Assembly (NCBI GenBank): GCA_002719955.1
Contig: PBFW01000076.1
Coordinates: forward strand, 1-64,000
Reading direction: 5' to 3'
From: Deltaproteobacteria bacterium
GTDB lineage: Bacteria; Myxococcota_A; UBA9160; UBA4427
Length of the DNA: 64,000 bases
Below are positions 56,621-64,000 of the stretch, one piece after another (the stretch's first letter is position 1; the number at the start of each line of letters is the position of its first letter). Position numbers and translations under genes: made by a program. The notes beneath the pieces are model-generated. The model was given only the letters and a program-made list of their open reading frames with translations, made no database searches and was not told where the DNA came from.

Positions 56621-57747
56621 TCTACGCTCCCGTCTCCGGAGGCCTCGAGCATGATATCCGTGGCCACCGAACAGCCCCTGGCCTCGGCGCCCATTTCGCG
56701 TCCCAGGACGTCGAAACCGATCCGCCTCCCGCGCGCGTCGAGGATCGCGCGGCCGAGATCCGCGGTTTGGATGGCGGCGATGCTGCCGGTATTGGCGAGG
56801 TCGTGGATCACGATCATGCCGACCTCGCCCTCCTCGACATCGTCGCCCGAATCGGGGTCGACGAAACGCACGCGTGTCCAGGGCGGTGCGAGCTTTCTCC
56901 GCGGCCCATCGGGATCGACGAGCGTCGAGTCGTAGAATTGGCTGCCGAGCTCGGTCATGCCGTATTGATTGACGACGCGCGTCTCGGCGAGGCCGAAGCG
57001 GTGGGCGATCATCGCCCGCAATGTCTCGCGAGGGATTTCCCGGCTGCGACCCTTGAAGCCACCCGTCTCCATGACCCGAGAATCGCGGGGTAGCTGCCAG
57101 CCCTCGCCGCCTCCTCCCGCTTCGACGGCGTCGAGGAAGTGGACGAAGGCGAACGAAGTTCCGGCGACCACGAGGGGGAGGTCGTCTCGGCGCGCGCGAT
57201 CGATTGCCGCGCCGAGGGCCTCGACATCGAGTCGTCCCTCCCTCAGGTCGAATCGGCTCTGGTTGCTGCCCTCCGCGCGTCGCAGCGTTTCAAACATATG
57301 TGTCAGCGAAGAGTCGGGTACCTCTTCGGGCGGGGGAGCGAGAAAACGCATCGTCGCTCTGCGGCCGGTGAGATCGCTGAGATAGTTCTTGCGCAGGCTC
57401 GCGAGCAGAGAGGCTTCGTAGAGGGCGAGGGTGTCGAGGTGGAGCCGCCCGCGGTGATCGGTCGTGGTTCCGCTCGTGCGAAACGTGAGGACTGTTTCCC
57501 GCTCGGCGAAACAGCGCAGGTCGAATTCCTTGAAGGCACCCGTCGGGACGGGCGGGATCTCATCGCTGCGCGAGACCGTGGCTGGAATTCGCTTCAGCGA
57601 TCGGCAGAGGTGCGCATAGTGTTCACATGCGCCGTACTGGAATTCGAATAGCGAGAGAGCGAGTCGCTCGAAGCGGGCCGGGTCGGGGCGCCATGACGTC
57701 TGGGCGATCCAGGCGAGGATCTCGATTTCGAGTTCGGCGCGTTTCAT
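56617..57747 (-). CDS. luxE: LuxE-like acyl-protein synthetase
   Basis: The 376-residue enzyme belongs to the LuxE/PaaK adenylate-forming superfamily: PPVPTGAFKEFDLRCF, the phosphate loop FRTSGTTTDHRGRLHL, GTSFAFVHFLDAVEA, METGGFKGRSREIPR and NQYGMTELGSQFYD. Cys359 near the C terminus (RGCSVATDIMLEA) is at the position of the acylated Cys of LuxE. LuxE activates a fatty acid with ATP, holds it on that Cys and hands it to LuxC. The ATG overlaps the aminotransferase stop by 4 nt. Confidence 0.84.
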   Translation of the reverse strand: MKRAELEIEILAWIAQTSWRPDPARFERLALSLFEFQYGACEHYAHLCRSLKRIPATVSRSDEIPPVPTGAFKEFDLRCFAERETVLTFRTSGTTTDHRGRLHLDTLALYEASLLASLRKNYLSDLTGRRATMRFLAPPPEEVPDSSLTHMFETLRRAEGSNQSRFDLREGRLDVEALGAAIDRARRDDLPLVVAGTSFAFVHFLDAVEAGGGGEGWQLPRDSRVMETGGFKGRSREIPRETLRAMIAHRFGLAETRVVNQYGMTELGSQFYDSTLVDPDGPRRKLAPPWTRVRFVDPDSGDDVEEGEVGMIVIHDLANTGSIAAIQTADLGRAILDARGRRIGFDVLGREMGAEARGCSVATDIMLEASGDGSVE

Positions 57748-59078
57748 CTCGATTCGTACCCTCCAGCGTCCGCGAGGCAGGCCACGATTGCGTCGCAGGC
57801 CTGCATGATCGCGTCGCGTCCGATCGAGAGGGGCGGCGTCAGCGAGAGGACGCGTCCGCCGTCGCCGGAGGGTAGGAGCACGTAGCCTCGTTCGAGGAGT
57901 CGCTCGCTGGCGTCGAGGGAAATCTTCGGGCGATTGCACTCGATGCCGATCATCAGACCGAGGCCGCGCACTTCGCGCACCGTGGTCACGGAGGAGAGTC
58001 CCGCACGCAATCGTTCGAGGACTTCGGCGCCGAGCTTGCGCGCGCGCGCGGGCAGGTCTTCGCGGCGCGACACCTCGAGCGAGGCGAGGGCGGCGGCGCA
58101 GCTCGCGGGATGGCCTAGAAAGGTCTGCGTATGCAGGGCCTCGCCCTGGGAGCGAGGCCAGGCCTCGAAGACGCTCTCGAGGCCGATGCAGGCGGAGATC
58201 GGCATGCCCGAGGCGAGGCCTTTGCCGACGCAGAGGAGGTCCGGGATCACTCTCTCGTGATCGCAGGCGAAGATCGCGCCCGTGCGGCCGAAGCCGGTGT
58301 AGATCTCGTCGGCGATCAGAAGCCAGCCCGCCTCGTCGCAGATCTCGCGCAGTCCGCGCAGGAATCCGCGGGTGGGGACTCGCTCGCCGCCGCGTCCCTG
58401 AATCGGTTCGACCAGCACCGCACCGATCGATTCCCCGGATTCTGCGGCGATGCGCCGGACGTCGTCGAGGTCGTCGAAGGTCGCGAAGCGGGTCGCGTTC
58501 GGGAGCCGGGCGTCGAAGGGCGCCCGGAAATCATCGCGCCAGGTGCAGTCGAGCGCGCCGAGAGAGAGCCCGTGATAGGCGCCCTCGAAGGCAAGCAGTC
58601 CCGCGCGGCCGGTCGCGAGCAGAGCGGTCTTGATCGCGGTCTCGACGGCATCGGATCCCGAAGAGGAGAGCACGCTGCGAACCCGCGGTGGTTCGTCCGA
58701 ATCGCCGCGGGGGTAGAGCGTGGCGAGGCGCTCCAAGAGTTCGACCTTTACCCGCGGAGGATGGACGTCACCCATCCCATGCAGCAGCGAGCCCGCCTGC
58801 ATCGTGAGTGCCTCGATCAACTCGGGGTGGGCGTGGCCGACGTTTGCGACACCGAAGGCGGCCGTGAGATCGACGAATCGATTGCCGTCGACATCCCAGA
58901 GATTGGCTCCCGTCGCCCTCTCCCAGAAGATCGGAATCGGATCGAGGGCCGTCACGTTCCGGCTTTCGACCCGCGCGAGCCTTTCGGCCAAGGCGCGGGA
59001 TTCGGGTCCCGGGATCCTGGTTCGGAGCGCCGGTTCCAGCGTGTCTGGGATCGGGGGTGGGGATTGGGTCGGGCTCAT
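57744..59078 (-). CDS. Class III PLP-dependent aminotransferase
   Basis: The 444-residue enzyme has the class III (ornithine/omega-transaminase) signature: DVDGNRFVDLTAAFGVANVG, SSGSDAVETAIKTALLATGR, the LLIADEIYTGFGRTG block and PLP lysine in LCVGKGLASGMPISA. Substrates of the family include omega-amino acids and terminal aldehydes. It is the first gene of a three-gene minus-strand operon with LuxE- and LuxC-like genes, each overlapping by 4 nt. A transaminase acting on the LuxC aldehyde would be a reasonable fit; this is inference. Confidence 0.86.
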   Translation of the reverse strand: MSPTQSPPPIPDTLEPALRTRIPGPESRALAERLARVESRNVTALDPIPIFWERATGANLWDVDGNRFVDLTAAFGVANVGHAHPELIEALTMQAGSLLHGMGDVHPPRVKVELLERLATLYPRGDSDEPPRVRSVLSSSGSDAVETAIKTALLATGRAGLLAFEGAYHGLSLGALDCTWRDDFRAPFDARLPNATRFATFDDLDDVRRIAAESGESIGAVLVEPIQGRGGERVPTRGFLRGLREICDEAGWLLIADEIYTGFGRTGAIFACDHERVIPDLLCVGKGLASGMPISACIGLESVFEAWPRSQGEALHTQTFLGHPASCAAALASLEVSRREDLPARARKLGAEVLERLRAGLSSVTTVREVRGLGLMIGIECNRPKISLDASERLLERGYVLLPSGDGGRVLSLTPPLSIGRDAIMQACDAIVACLADAGGYESR

Positions 59079-59285
59079 GGTGTGATTGTAGGGCGGTGGC
59101 GCCGGAGCGGATCGCACCGTCCCTCTCGCCGTTGGGCTTTGGGGGGCGGCTGGTGCTCACCGGCGTCGCCGGTGTTCTCGAGATCGTCGCTGGGATCGGA
59201 AGGCAAGGTCGGCTCCGTCGGGGGCGCGGAGAATAGGGGACGCGGCCTATCTTGGGTCGGCAGCTGGCGGAGAAAGCAAGCGGGG

Positions 59286-59855
59286 GTGGGTGTGCGAGTC
59301 GGTGGAGAGATCGTCTATGTCGCGGTCGGCGCGAATCTCGGGGATCGCGAGGCGACCTTTGCGTCGGTCATCCGGTCGCTCGACCGGGAGGCGGACCTGC
59401 TTGTGCTCGCGGCCTCGCCCGTCTTCGAGACCGCGCCTGTCGGGCCGCTCGGCCAGGGGGCTTATCTGAACGCGGCGCTCGAGCTTCGCAGCTGGCTGGC
59501 GCCGCTCGATCTCCTGCGCCGACTGCAGCAGATCGAGGGGCGGCTCGGTCGCGATCGCAGCCCCGACGCGCCGCGCTGGGGACCCCGCACGATCGACCTC
59601 GATCTGCTCTTCTACGGGGATCGATGCATCGACCTGCCAGATCTCGTCGTTCCCCACCCCCGCGCCCACGAGCGAGCCTTCGTGATGCGGCCGATGGCTG
59701 AACTGGCTCCGGGATTTAGGCATCCGGTCATGGGGATCCCCATCGTGGAGATCGCGCGGGGGCGCCCCGATGTGGACGATGTGCAGCTCTGGCCGCGGCC
59801 ACCGGGTTGGCCGGGAAATCGAAAGGAGGGCGGCGTTTCGGGCGGGGGAGGCTGA
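59286..59855 (+). CDS. folK: 2-amino-4-hydroxy-6-hydroxymethyldihydropteridine diphosphokinase
   Basis: The 189-residue enzyme transfers pyrophosphate from ATP to the pterin in folate synthesis. HPPK motifs are GANLGDREATFASVIRSL, SPVFETAPVGPLGQGAYLNA, LRRLQQIEGRLGR and the signature GPRTIDLDLLFYGD, followed by VPHPRAHERAFVMRPM. A GTG start at 59286 (or 59292) is used; GGAGA is 12 nt upstream. The C-terminal ~25 residues are Gly/Pro-rich and not conserved. No other fol gene is adjacent. Confidence 0.93.
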   Translation: MGVRVGGEIVYVAVGANLGDREATFASVIRSLDREADLLVLAASPVFETAPVGPLGQGAYLNAALELRSWLAPLDLLRRLQQIEGRLGRDRSPDAPRWGPRTIDLDLLFYGDRCIDLPDLVVPHPRAHERAFVMRPMAELAPGFRHPVMGIPIVEIARGRPDVDDVQLWPRPPGWPGNRKEGGVSGGGG

Positions 59856-59882
59856 TCGCGCTGAGGGACCTACTCTCCCCGC

Positions 59883-60182
59883 ATGGCGATTGCAGCAGTC
59901 TCTCTCTCTCCGCTCGGTGTCGGTCTCTCGGTTTCCGAATACGTGGCGGCCGCGTTGCGCGTGCTCGAGGACCAGGATCGTGTGCGATGGCAGCTCGATT
60001 CGATGTTCACGACCCTCGAGGGCGAGCCCGAGGATCTATTCGCAGTCATCCGCGCCATGCAGGAAGCGGTTTTCGCAGCGGGCGCTCAGCGGGTCGGGAC
60101 GGTGATCAAAATCGACGATCGCCGAGATCGATCCGCCGTTCGCATGGAGGACAAGGTGGCGTCCGTTCGGGCCAAGATCTGA
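59883..60182 (+). CDS. MTH1187/YqgV-type thiamine-binding-like protein
   Basis: The 99-residue protein has an alpha-beta fold with SLSPLGVGLSVSEYVAAALR, a MFTTLEGEPEDLFAVIRAM central block and VGTVIKIDDRRDR. It matches the small MTH1187 (DUF77) family, some of which bind thiamine. It has no membrane segment. It lies 27 bp after folK. The function is unknown. Confidence 0.8.
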   Translation: MAIAAVSLSPLGVGLSVSEYVAAALRVLEDQDRVRWQLDSMFTTLEGEPEDLFAVIRAMQEAVFAAGAQRVGTVIKIDDRRDRSAVRMEDKVASVRAKI

Positions 60183-60209
60183 GGATCGGTAATAACTTAT
60201 CTAAAACAT

Positions 60210-60246
60210 GAGGAAATTGAATCCTCAGCTTGATTGTACTAATCAT
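60210..60246. promoter_or_regulatory. Two short dyads upstream of cysH
   Basis: TGAGGA-AATTGAA-TCCTCA (60210-60228) and TGATT-GTACT-AATCA (60232-60246) lie in an A/T-rich stretch 85-120 bp before the cysH start. They resemble regulator operators; which protein binds is unknown. Confidence 0.5.
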
Positions 60247-60330
60247 GGAGTCCGCCCGGTCGGCCGATAGGGCCGTCTTATTCCTCGCTTTTCCACCTTC
60301 CCGGATTGGCGGGGCTCCCTGGAGTCTCCC

Positions 60331-61107
60331 TTGGCGCTGATCGCGATCGATGCACTCGATGGGAAACCCTTTAAAGACGAGGTCTTGAGCCTCGTCAAGC
60401 GCGATGCAATGGAAGCCCTGAATGCCCAGGAAATCCTTACTTGGGCAGTCGAGAATTTTCATCCCCGGTTGACGATTTCGGCTTCCTTCGGTGCGCCGGA
60501 GGGCATGATCCTGATCGACATGCTCCACGAGATCGATCCGACCACCCGTGTCTTCGTGCTGGATACGGGTCGGCTCCATCCCGCAACCTACGATCTGATC
60601 GACCGGGTCCGGGATCGTTACGACAAGCGGGTGGATGTGGTTTTCCCGAACGCGAGCGAAGTCCAGGAGATGGTTCAGGAAAAGGGGATGAACCTCTTCT
60701 ACGAATCACACAGCAACCGAAAGCTCTGCTGCAAGCTGCGCAAGGTGCTTCCGATGCGGCGCCATCTGGCGGATTTCGACGCTTATGCGACCGGTTTGCG
60801 GCGAGATCAGAACCTGAACCGCGCCGACACCCGAAAGCTCGAGATCGACTCCGTGAACGGCGATCTCGTGAAGGTCAATCCCCTCGTCGATTGGACCCAC
60901 GAGCGCGTCCAGGATTATGTCTCCGACCGGAACATTCCCACGAATCGCATGCACCAGCAGGGCTATCCCTCCGTCGGGTGTGAGCCCTGCACGCGGGCGG
61001 TCGCGGCGGGCGCGGATTCGCGGGCCGGTCGCTGGTGGTGGGAGAACGACGACGTCAAGGAATGTGGTCTCCACATCCAGGAACAGACGGACGGTTCGGG
61101 GATCTAG
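60331..61107 (+). CDS. cysH: CysH-type APS/PAPS reductase with Fe-S motif
   Basis: The 258-residue enzyme reduces activated sulfate to sulfite in assimilatory sulfur metabolism. C133-C134 (KLCCKLRKV) and C217-x2-C220 (GCEPC) are the [4Fe-4S] ligands that mark the APS-reducing bacterial form rather than the E. coli PAPS form. The reactive Cys245 lies in ECGLH near the C terminus. The TTG start has GGAG 6 nt upstream. Sulfite from this step feeds cysteine, the sulfur donor for SufS. Confidence 0.93.
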   Translation: MALIAIDALDGKPFKDEVLSLVKRDAMEALNAQEILTWAVENFHPRLTISASFGAPEGMILIDMLHEIDPTTRVFVLDTGRLHPATYDLIDRVRDRYDKRVDVVFPNASEVQEMVQEKGMNLFYESHSNRKLCCKLRKVLPMRRHLADFDAYATGLRRDQNLNRADTRKLEIDSVNGDLVKVNPLVDWTHERVQDYVSDRNIPTNRMHQQGYPSVGCEPCTRAVAAGADSRAGRWWWENDDVKECGLHIQEQTDGSGI

Positions 61108-61347
61108 CCCTTCCTCCCATCCCCCGTCGGCCCCTTCAACACCTCGATTCTTGCGGTTTTGGTCTATGCCCGCCTGCGTGGCGCCCTGGGCGACCCGGAG
61201 AGGGCTCGCGCGGCTGGATCGCGTCGGGTGGAGACTTGCGCGAAGGATTCCGTAATGGGTGACCTCAAGGCGATTCCATCACCGGCCGATTCGTAGACAG
61301 GCGAGCTGATCCCCGGTCGGATCATTCGCGAAGTGCGAGGTGGTGGG
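61108..61347. other. Intergenic region after cysH
   Basis: A 240-bp region without supported genes; the end contains GAGGTGG, the ribosome binding site for the small secreted protein. No terminator stem was obvious. Confidence 0.35.
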
Positions 61348-61719
61348 ATGATCGAAAGACGACTCCTGATGAATCGAATGAGGACGCTGACGGGTGTGCT
61401 CTGCGTGTTCGGATGCCTGCTCCTGCTCTCGCCGGGTGTGCGGACGGTTCGCGCCGAAGACGGCGAGGAGACGCTCATGAGCATCGACCCCGTGCTCGAA
61501 GCGAAACGAGCACGCCCTCCGGCTGCCCAGCCGCCCGCGGCGGTCGCCCGGGTTCCCGAAGAGGGGGTCGAGCCCGATCGTCCCGGGGCCCCCGCCAACG
61601 AGGTTCGGCCCGGCGTGATCGTGCTGAACACGCGCGGCTACAACTACGGTTCGCCGCACGCGAGGCGCGAACCGGGAGCGATGCGTTTCGAGACGGAGTT
61701 CGCTCGTCGGGCCCCCTGA
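61348..61719 (+). CDS. Small secreted protein of unknown function
   Basis: The 123-residue protein has a Sec signal peptide: the N terminus, MIERRLLMNRMR, then a hydrophobic core and a likely cleavage after VRA (before EDGEET). No lipobox. The mature part is short, Pro/Ala-rich (about 50-75) and ends VIVLNTRGYNYGSPHA with no known domain. It lies between cysH and the kinase gene, with the same orientation. Confidence 0.65.
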   Translation: MIERRLLMNRMRTLTGVLCVFGCLLLLSPGVRTVRAEDGEETLMSIDPVLEAKRARPPAAQPPAAVARVPEEGVEPDRPGAPANEVRPGVIVLNTRGYNYGSPHARREPGAMRFETEFARRAP

Positions 61720-61793
61720 TGCCCTCCGCTCGGGTTTAGAGGCCGCCGGCGACGCCTGCTAGCATGGTCCGGCCCCCCGAGAGGCCCGGCTGG

Positions 61794-64000
61794 ATGGATC
61801 CCAACACCACGAGGCGCACCCGCCAACTGACCGGCACCGCTGCGGCGATGTGGGCGCTGCTGGCCATCGGTCTCTCCATTTTCTCCCTGATCTCCCCCCG
61901 GCCGGGGCCCCAGCTACCGGTCCGCACCTCGATCATCTCGGGCATCGCGGTCGTTCACGCGATGAGCGATTCGGCGATCGCGGCGGGCGTCGACGAAGGC
62001 GATCAACTCCTCACCGTCGACGGGGTCGATGCGGTTCAGATTCTCTGGGCGCCCTCGCTCGAGTCCGGGGTAGTCGATACCTATCGGTTCCTCAAGCCCG
62101 ACGGGTCGATCCTGACCGCATCGCTCCAGCCGGTGCTCGCAGGCGATGTCGAGAAGACGAGCGATGTGCTGCTCCATCTCGGTCTGCTCCTCGTGAGTTC
62201 GCTCTACCTCGTGGTGGCGCTGACCGTCTGGTGGACGCGGCAGGCGAGCGCGGAATCGTGGGCGCTCCTTCTCTACTGCTCGACGATGTCGGTCTTGCTC
62301 TCGTCGGCGATTCGTGTCGACATCATTCCCTGGGCGCCCACCCGCGTGCTCGCGACCCTGCCCTTTCTCGGTGCGACGACCTTTCATCTGTTCACGACCT
62401 ATCCGATCGAGCCGCATTGGATCGAGAAACGCAGGCGGATTCGATTGATCCCCTACGCGATCGCATCGGCGATCATGATCGCGGTCGGCACTCAGTCGGC
62501 GATGGGGATCCCACCGAGCTGGATCGCGATGACGGCCTTCGGGTTCGGGATCGGTACCTCCGTCGCGTCGATCGCGATCCTGGCGTTGAGCCGGCGGCAG
62601 GCGCGGGAAGCGGGCATCGGGGATCGAGCCGACCTGATGCTTCTGGCGGGATTGGTGAGTCTCTTGCCGGCGCTCCTCGCGCTGATCGCGGAGTGGGTCG
62701 TGCCCACGGCGTTGCCCTGGTACATCGCCCTGCTCTGGGTTGGGTTCTTCCCGGTGGCCGTTGGCTACGGGATGATCCGGCGCCAATTCTTCGAATTTCG
62801 ACTGGCCGCCAAATCTTCAGCGGCCTACGGCGCAGCGACCCTTGCGATCACGGGCGTCTTCGCCTTCATGATCACCTTCGCCGATGAACTCGTCGCGCGT
62901 TATGGCGTGAATGTCCGCAGCGTTCAGGTCATCCTGCTCTTCCTGGCAATCCTCGCGTTCAATCCGCTGCGCGAGCGGATGCAAGGGCTCGTCGACAATT
63001 TCTTCGATCGTGATCGGTCGCGATATCGCCAGGCCGTACGCGAGATCTCGGAAGCAATGGTTTCGATGCTGTCTATGAACGAGATCGGCGATCGGATCCT
63101 GGCTGCGCTGACGGACACGATGGGGGTGAGCCGCGCGATGGTCCTCCTTTTCGACGAGGGGGATCGCGTCCTGCGCGCCTTGGCGTGGCGGGGTGATTGG
63201 GACCAAGACGATATCGGTACGGAGATTCCCTCGGACCATCCGCTCTGGAAGCACATGTGGATGCGACGGGAAGAGCTGACCCGCGCGGATTTCGACGACG
63301 ATCCGGACTCGGAGAAACGAGAGAGCTGTTGGGATGTATACGACTCCCTCGAGGTCGAATTGTTGGTCCCGATTCTCTTTGGTGTCGACCTTCTGGGAGT
63401 GATCGCCGTCGGGCGTAAACTCTCCGGCGAACGGCTCGGGACCGACGATCGAGAGCTGCTCCGCACGCTTGCGAACCAGAGTTCCATCGCCATCGAAAAT
63501 GCGAAGGCTTTCGACGAGATCGCGAAGCTGAACGAGAGCCTGGAGGTGCGCGTCGAAAATCGCACCCGCGAGCTCCAGGAAACACAGAATCAGCTCATGC
63601 AGAGCGAGAAGCTGAAGAGTCTCGGCCAATTGGTTGCGGGCGTGGCCCACGAGCTGAACAACCCGATCGGCTTCGTGCACGCGAACCTGCAGCTGCTCGA
63701 CGAATTCATCGAGAAGCTGGTGGCGGCACAGGAGGACGGCACCGATGCCACGCAATATCGGGACGCGATCAAGAAGCTCCTGTTGCGCAGTCGAGAAGGG
63801 ACCGAGCGCGTCAAGCAGATCGTCCAGGATCTGCGTACATTTTCGCGCATGGACCAGGCAGATCTGCAGATGGCGCAGCTGACCGACGAGATCGATCGAA
63901 CGCTGGCCCTGATGGAGCCGCGCTTCAAGGGATCGATCGAAATCGTGCGCGACTATGGGATGATTCCGGAGGTTCGCTGCTTTCCGGGACAGCTGAACCA
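61794..64000 (+). CDS. Membrane sensor histidine kinase (partial, continues past the window)
   Basis: The open frame runs to the window end; 735 codons are visible. TM1 (about 15-33) is followed by a periplasmic PDZ-like segment (about 50-85; SAIAAGVDEGDQLLTVDGVD), then about seven to eight membrane helices (about 125-385), a GAF-like domain (about 417-570), a coiled coil and a HisKA domain whose phospho-accepting histidine is H619 in GVAHELNNPIGF. The catalytic ATPase domain should begin just before the edge. GAGAGG lies 9 nt before the ATG at 61794; an in-frame ATG at 61764 is possible. Ligand and partner regulator are unknown. Confidence 0.85.
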   Translation, partial: MDPNTTRRTRQLTGTAAAMWALLAIGLSIFSLISPRPGPQLPVRTSIISGIAVVHAMSDSAIAAGVDEGDQLLTVDGVDAVQILWAPSLESGVVDTYRFLKPDGSILTASLQPVLAGDVEKTSDVLLHLGLLLVSSLYLVVALTVWWTRQASAESWALLLYCSTMSVLLSSAIRVDIIPWAPTRVLATLPFLGATTFHLFTTYPIEPHWIEKRRRIRLIPYAIASAIMIAVGTQSAMGIPPSWIAMTAFGFGIGTSVASIAILALSRRQAREAGIGDRADLMLLAGLVSLLPALLALIAEWVVPTALPWYIALLWVGFFPVAVGYGMIRRQFFEFRLAAKSSAAYGAATLAITGVFAFMITFADELVARYGVNVRSVQVILLFLAILAFNPLRERMQGLVDNFFDRDRSRYRQAVREISEAMVSMLSMNEIGDRILAALTDTMGVSRAMVLLFDEGDRVLRALAWRGDWDQDDIGTEIPSDHPLWKHMWMRREELTRADFDDDPDSEKRESCWDVYDSLEVELLVPILFGVDLLGVIAVGRKLSGERLGTDDRELLRTLANQSSIAIENAKAFDEIAKLNESLEVRVENRTRELQETQNQLMQSEKLKSLGQLVAGVAHELNNPIGFVHANLQLLDEFIEKLVAAQEDGTDATQYRDAIKKLLLRSREGTERVKQIVQDLRTFSRMDQADLQMAQLTDEIDRTLALMEPRFKGSIEIVRDYGMIPEVRCFPGQLN

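Overview
The window is a dense, GC-rich (about 60-65% by eye) bacterial chromosome segment with roughly 50 genes, long runs of 1-4 nt start/stop overlaps and frequent GTG/TTG starts. Several proteins carry lipoprotein signal peptides, which fits a Gram-negative cell envelope. The mix of a compact rpsU-dnaG-rpoD block, GlcDEF glycolate oxidase, PEP carboxylase, acetyl-CoA synthetase, an Rrf2-SufBCDSUT operon and LuxC/LuxE-type fatty-acyl reduction genes suggests an uncultured delta-proteobacterial lineage (Myxococcota/Binatota-like), probably aerobic or microaerophilic. That placement is inference; there is no rRNA gene to test it. I see no IS element, prophage, CRISPR array or replication origin.

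Layout. 1-8212: a 5-bp microsatellite, then rpsU, dnaG and rpoD, a zinc-ribbon protein, an SPFH-GYF protein and a convergent FAD oxidoreductase. 8300-8763: a CAT-anticodon tRNA (probably tRNA-Ile2), a 40-bp tandem duplication and a perfect hairpin. 8764-14673: a lipoprotein, a TPR-zincin fusion and glcDEF. 14721-19853 (minus): a LeuA-like synthase translationally coupled to two lipoproteins of unknown function. 20094-23903: pseudouridine synthase and ppc. 23972-31714: small operons including a decayed GNAT gene, SET, DUF1499, Smr, mutY, sfsA and a phosphatase, ending with a gdhA broken by one missing base in a G run. 31829-37488 (minus): acs, pepP, an AT-richer gene-poor island and RNase D. 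37886-44427 (plus): FIST, IclR regulator with a class IV aminotransferase, proS, a stand-alone 5'-3' exonuclease and a CDP-alcohol phosphotransferase. 44603-54473 (minus): the suf operon, extended at its 3' end by an MFS transporter, an NAD(P)-binding protein and a membrane protein. 54782-59078 (minus): a regulator remnant and a three-gene class III aminotransferase-LuxE-LuxC operon. 59286-64000 (plus): folK, a small MTH1187-type protein, cysH, a small secreted protein and the start of a large membrane histidine kinase that runs off the window.

How the genes fit together. The suf operon begins with its own Rrf2 regulator. Its promoter carries two near-identical GGAC-N7-GTCC dyads, one lying exactly between the -35 and -10 hexamers, so Fe-S-responsive autoregulation is the simplest reading. 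Clients of Fe-S assembly in the same window include MutY, GlcF and the CysH-type APS reductase. The aminotransferase-LuxE-LuxC cassette has no luxAB luciferase genes beside it and looks like an acyl-activation/reduction unit whose aldehyde could be passed to a transaminase; this is the least conventional gene set here.
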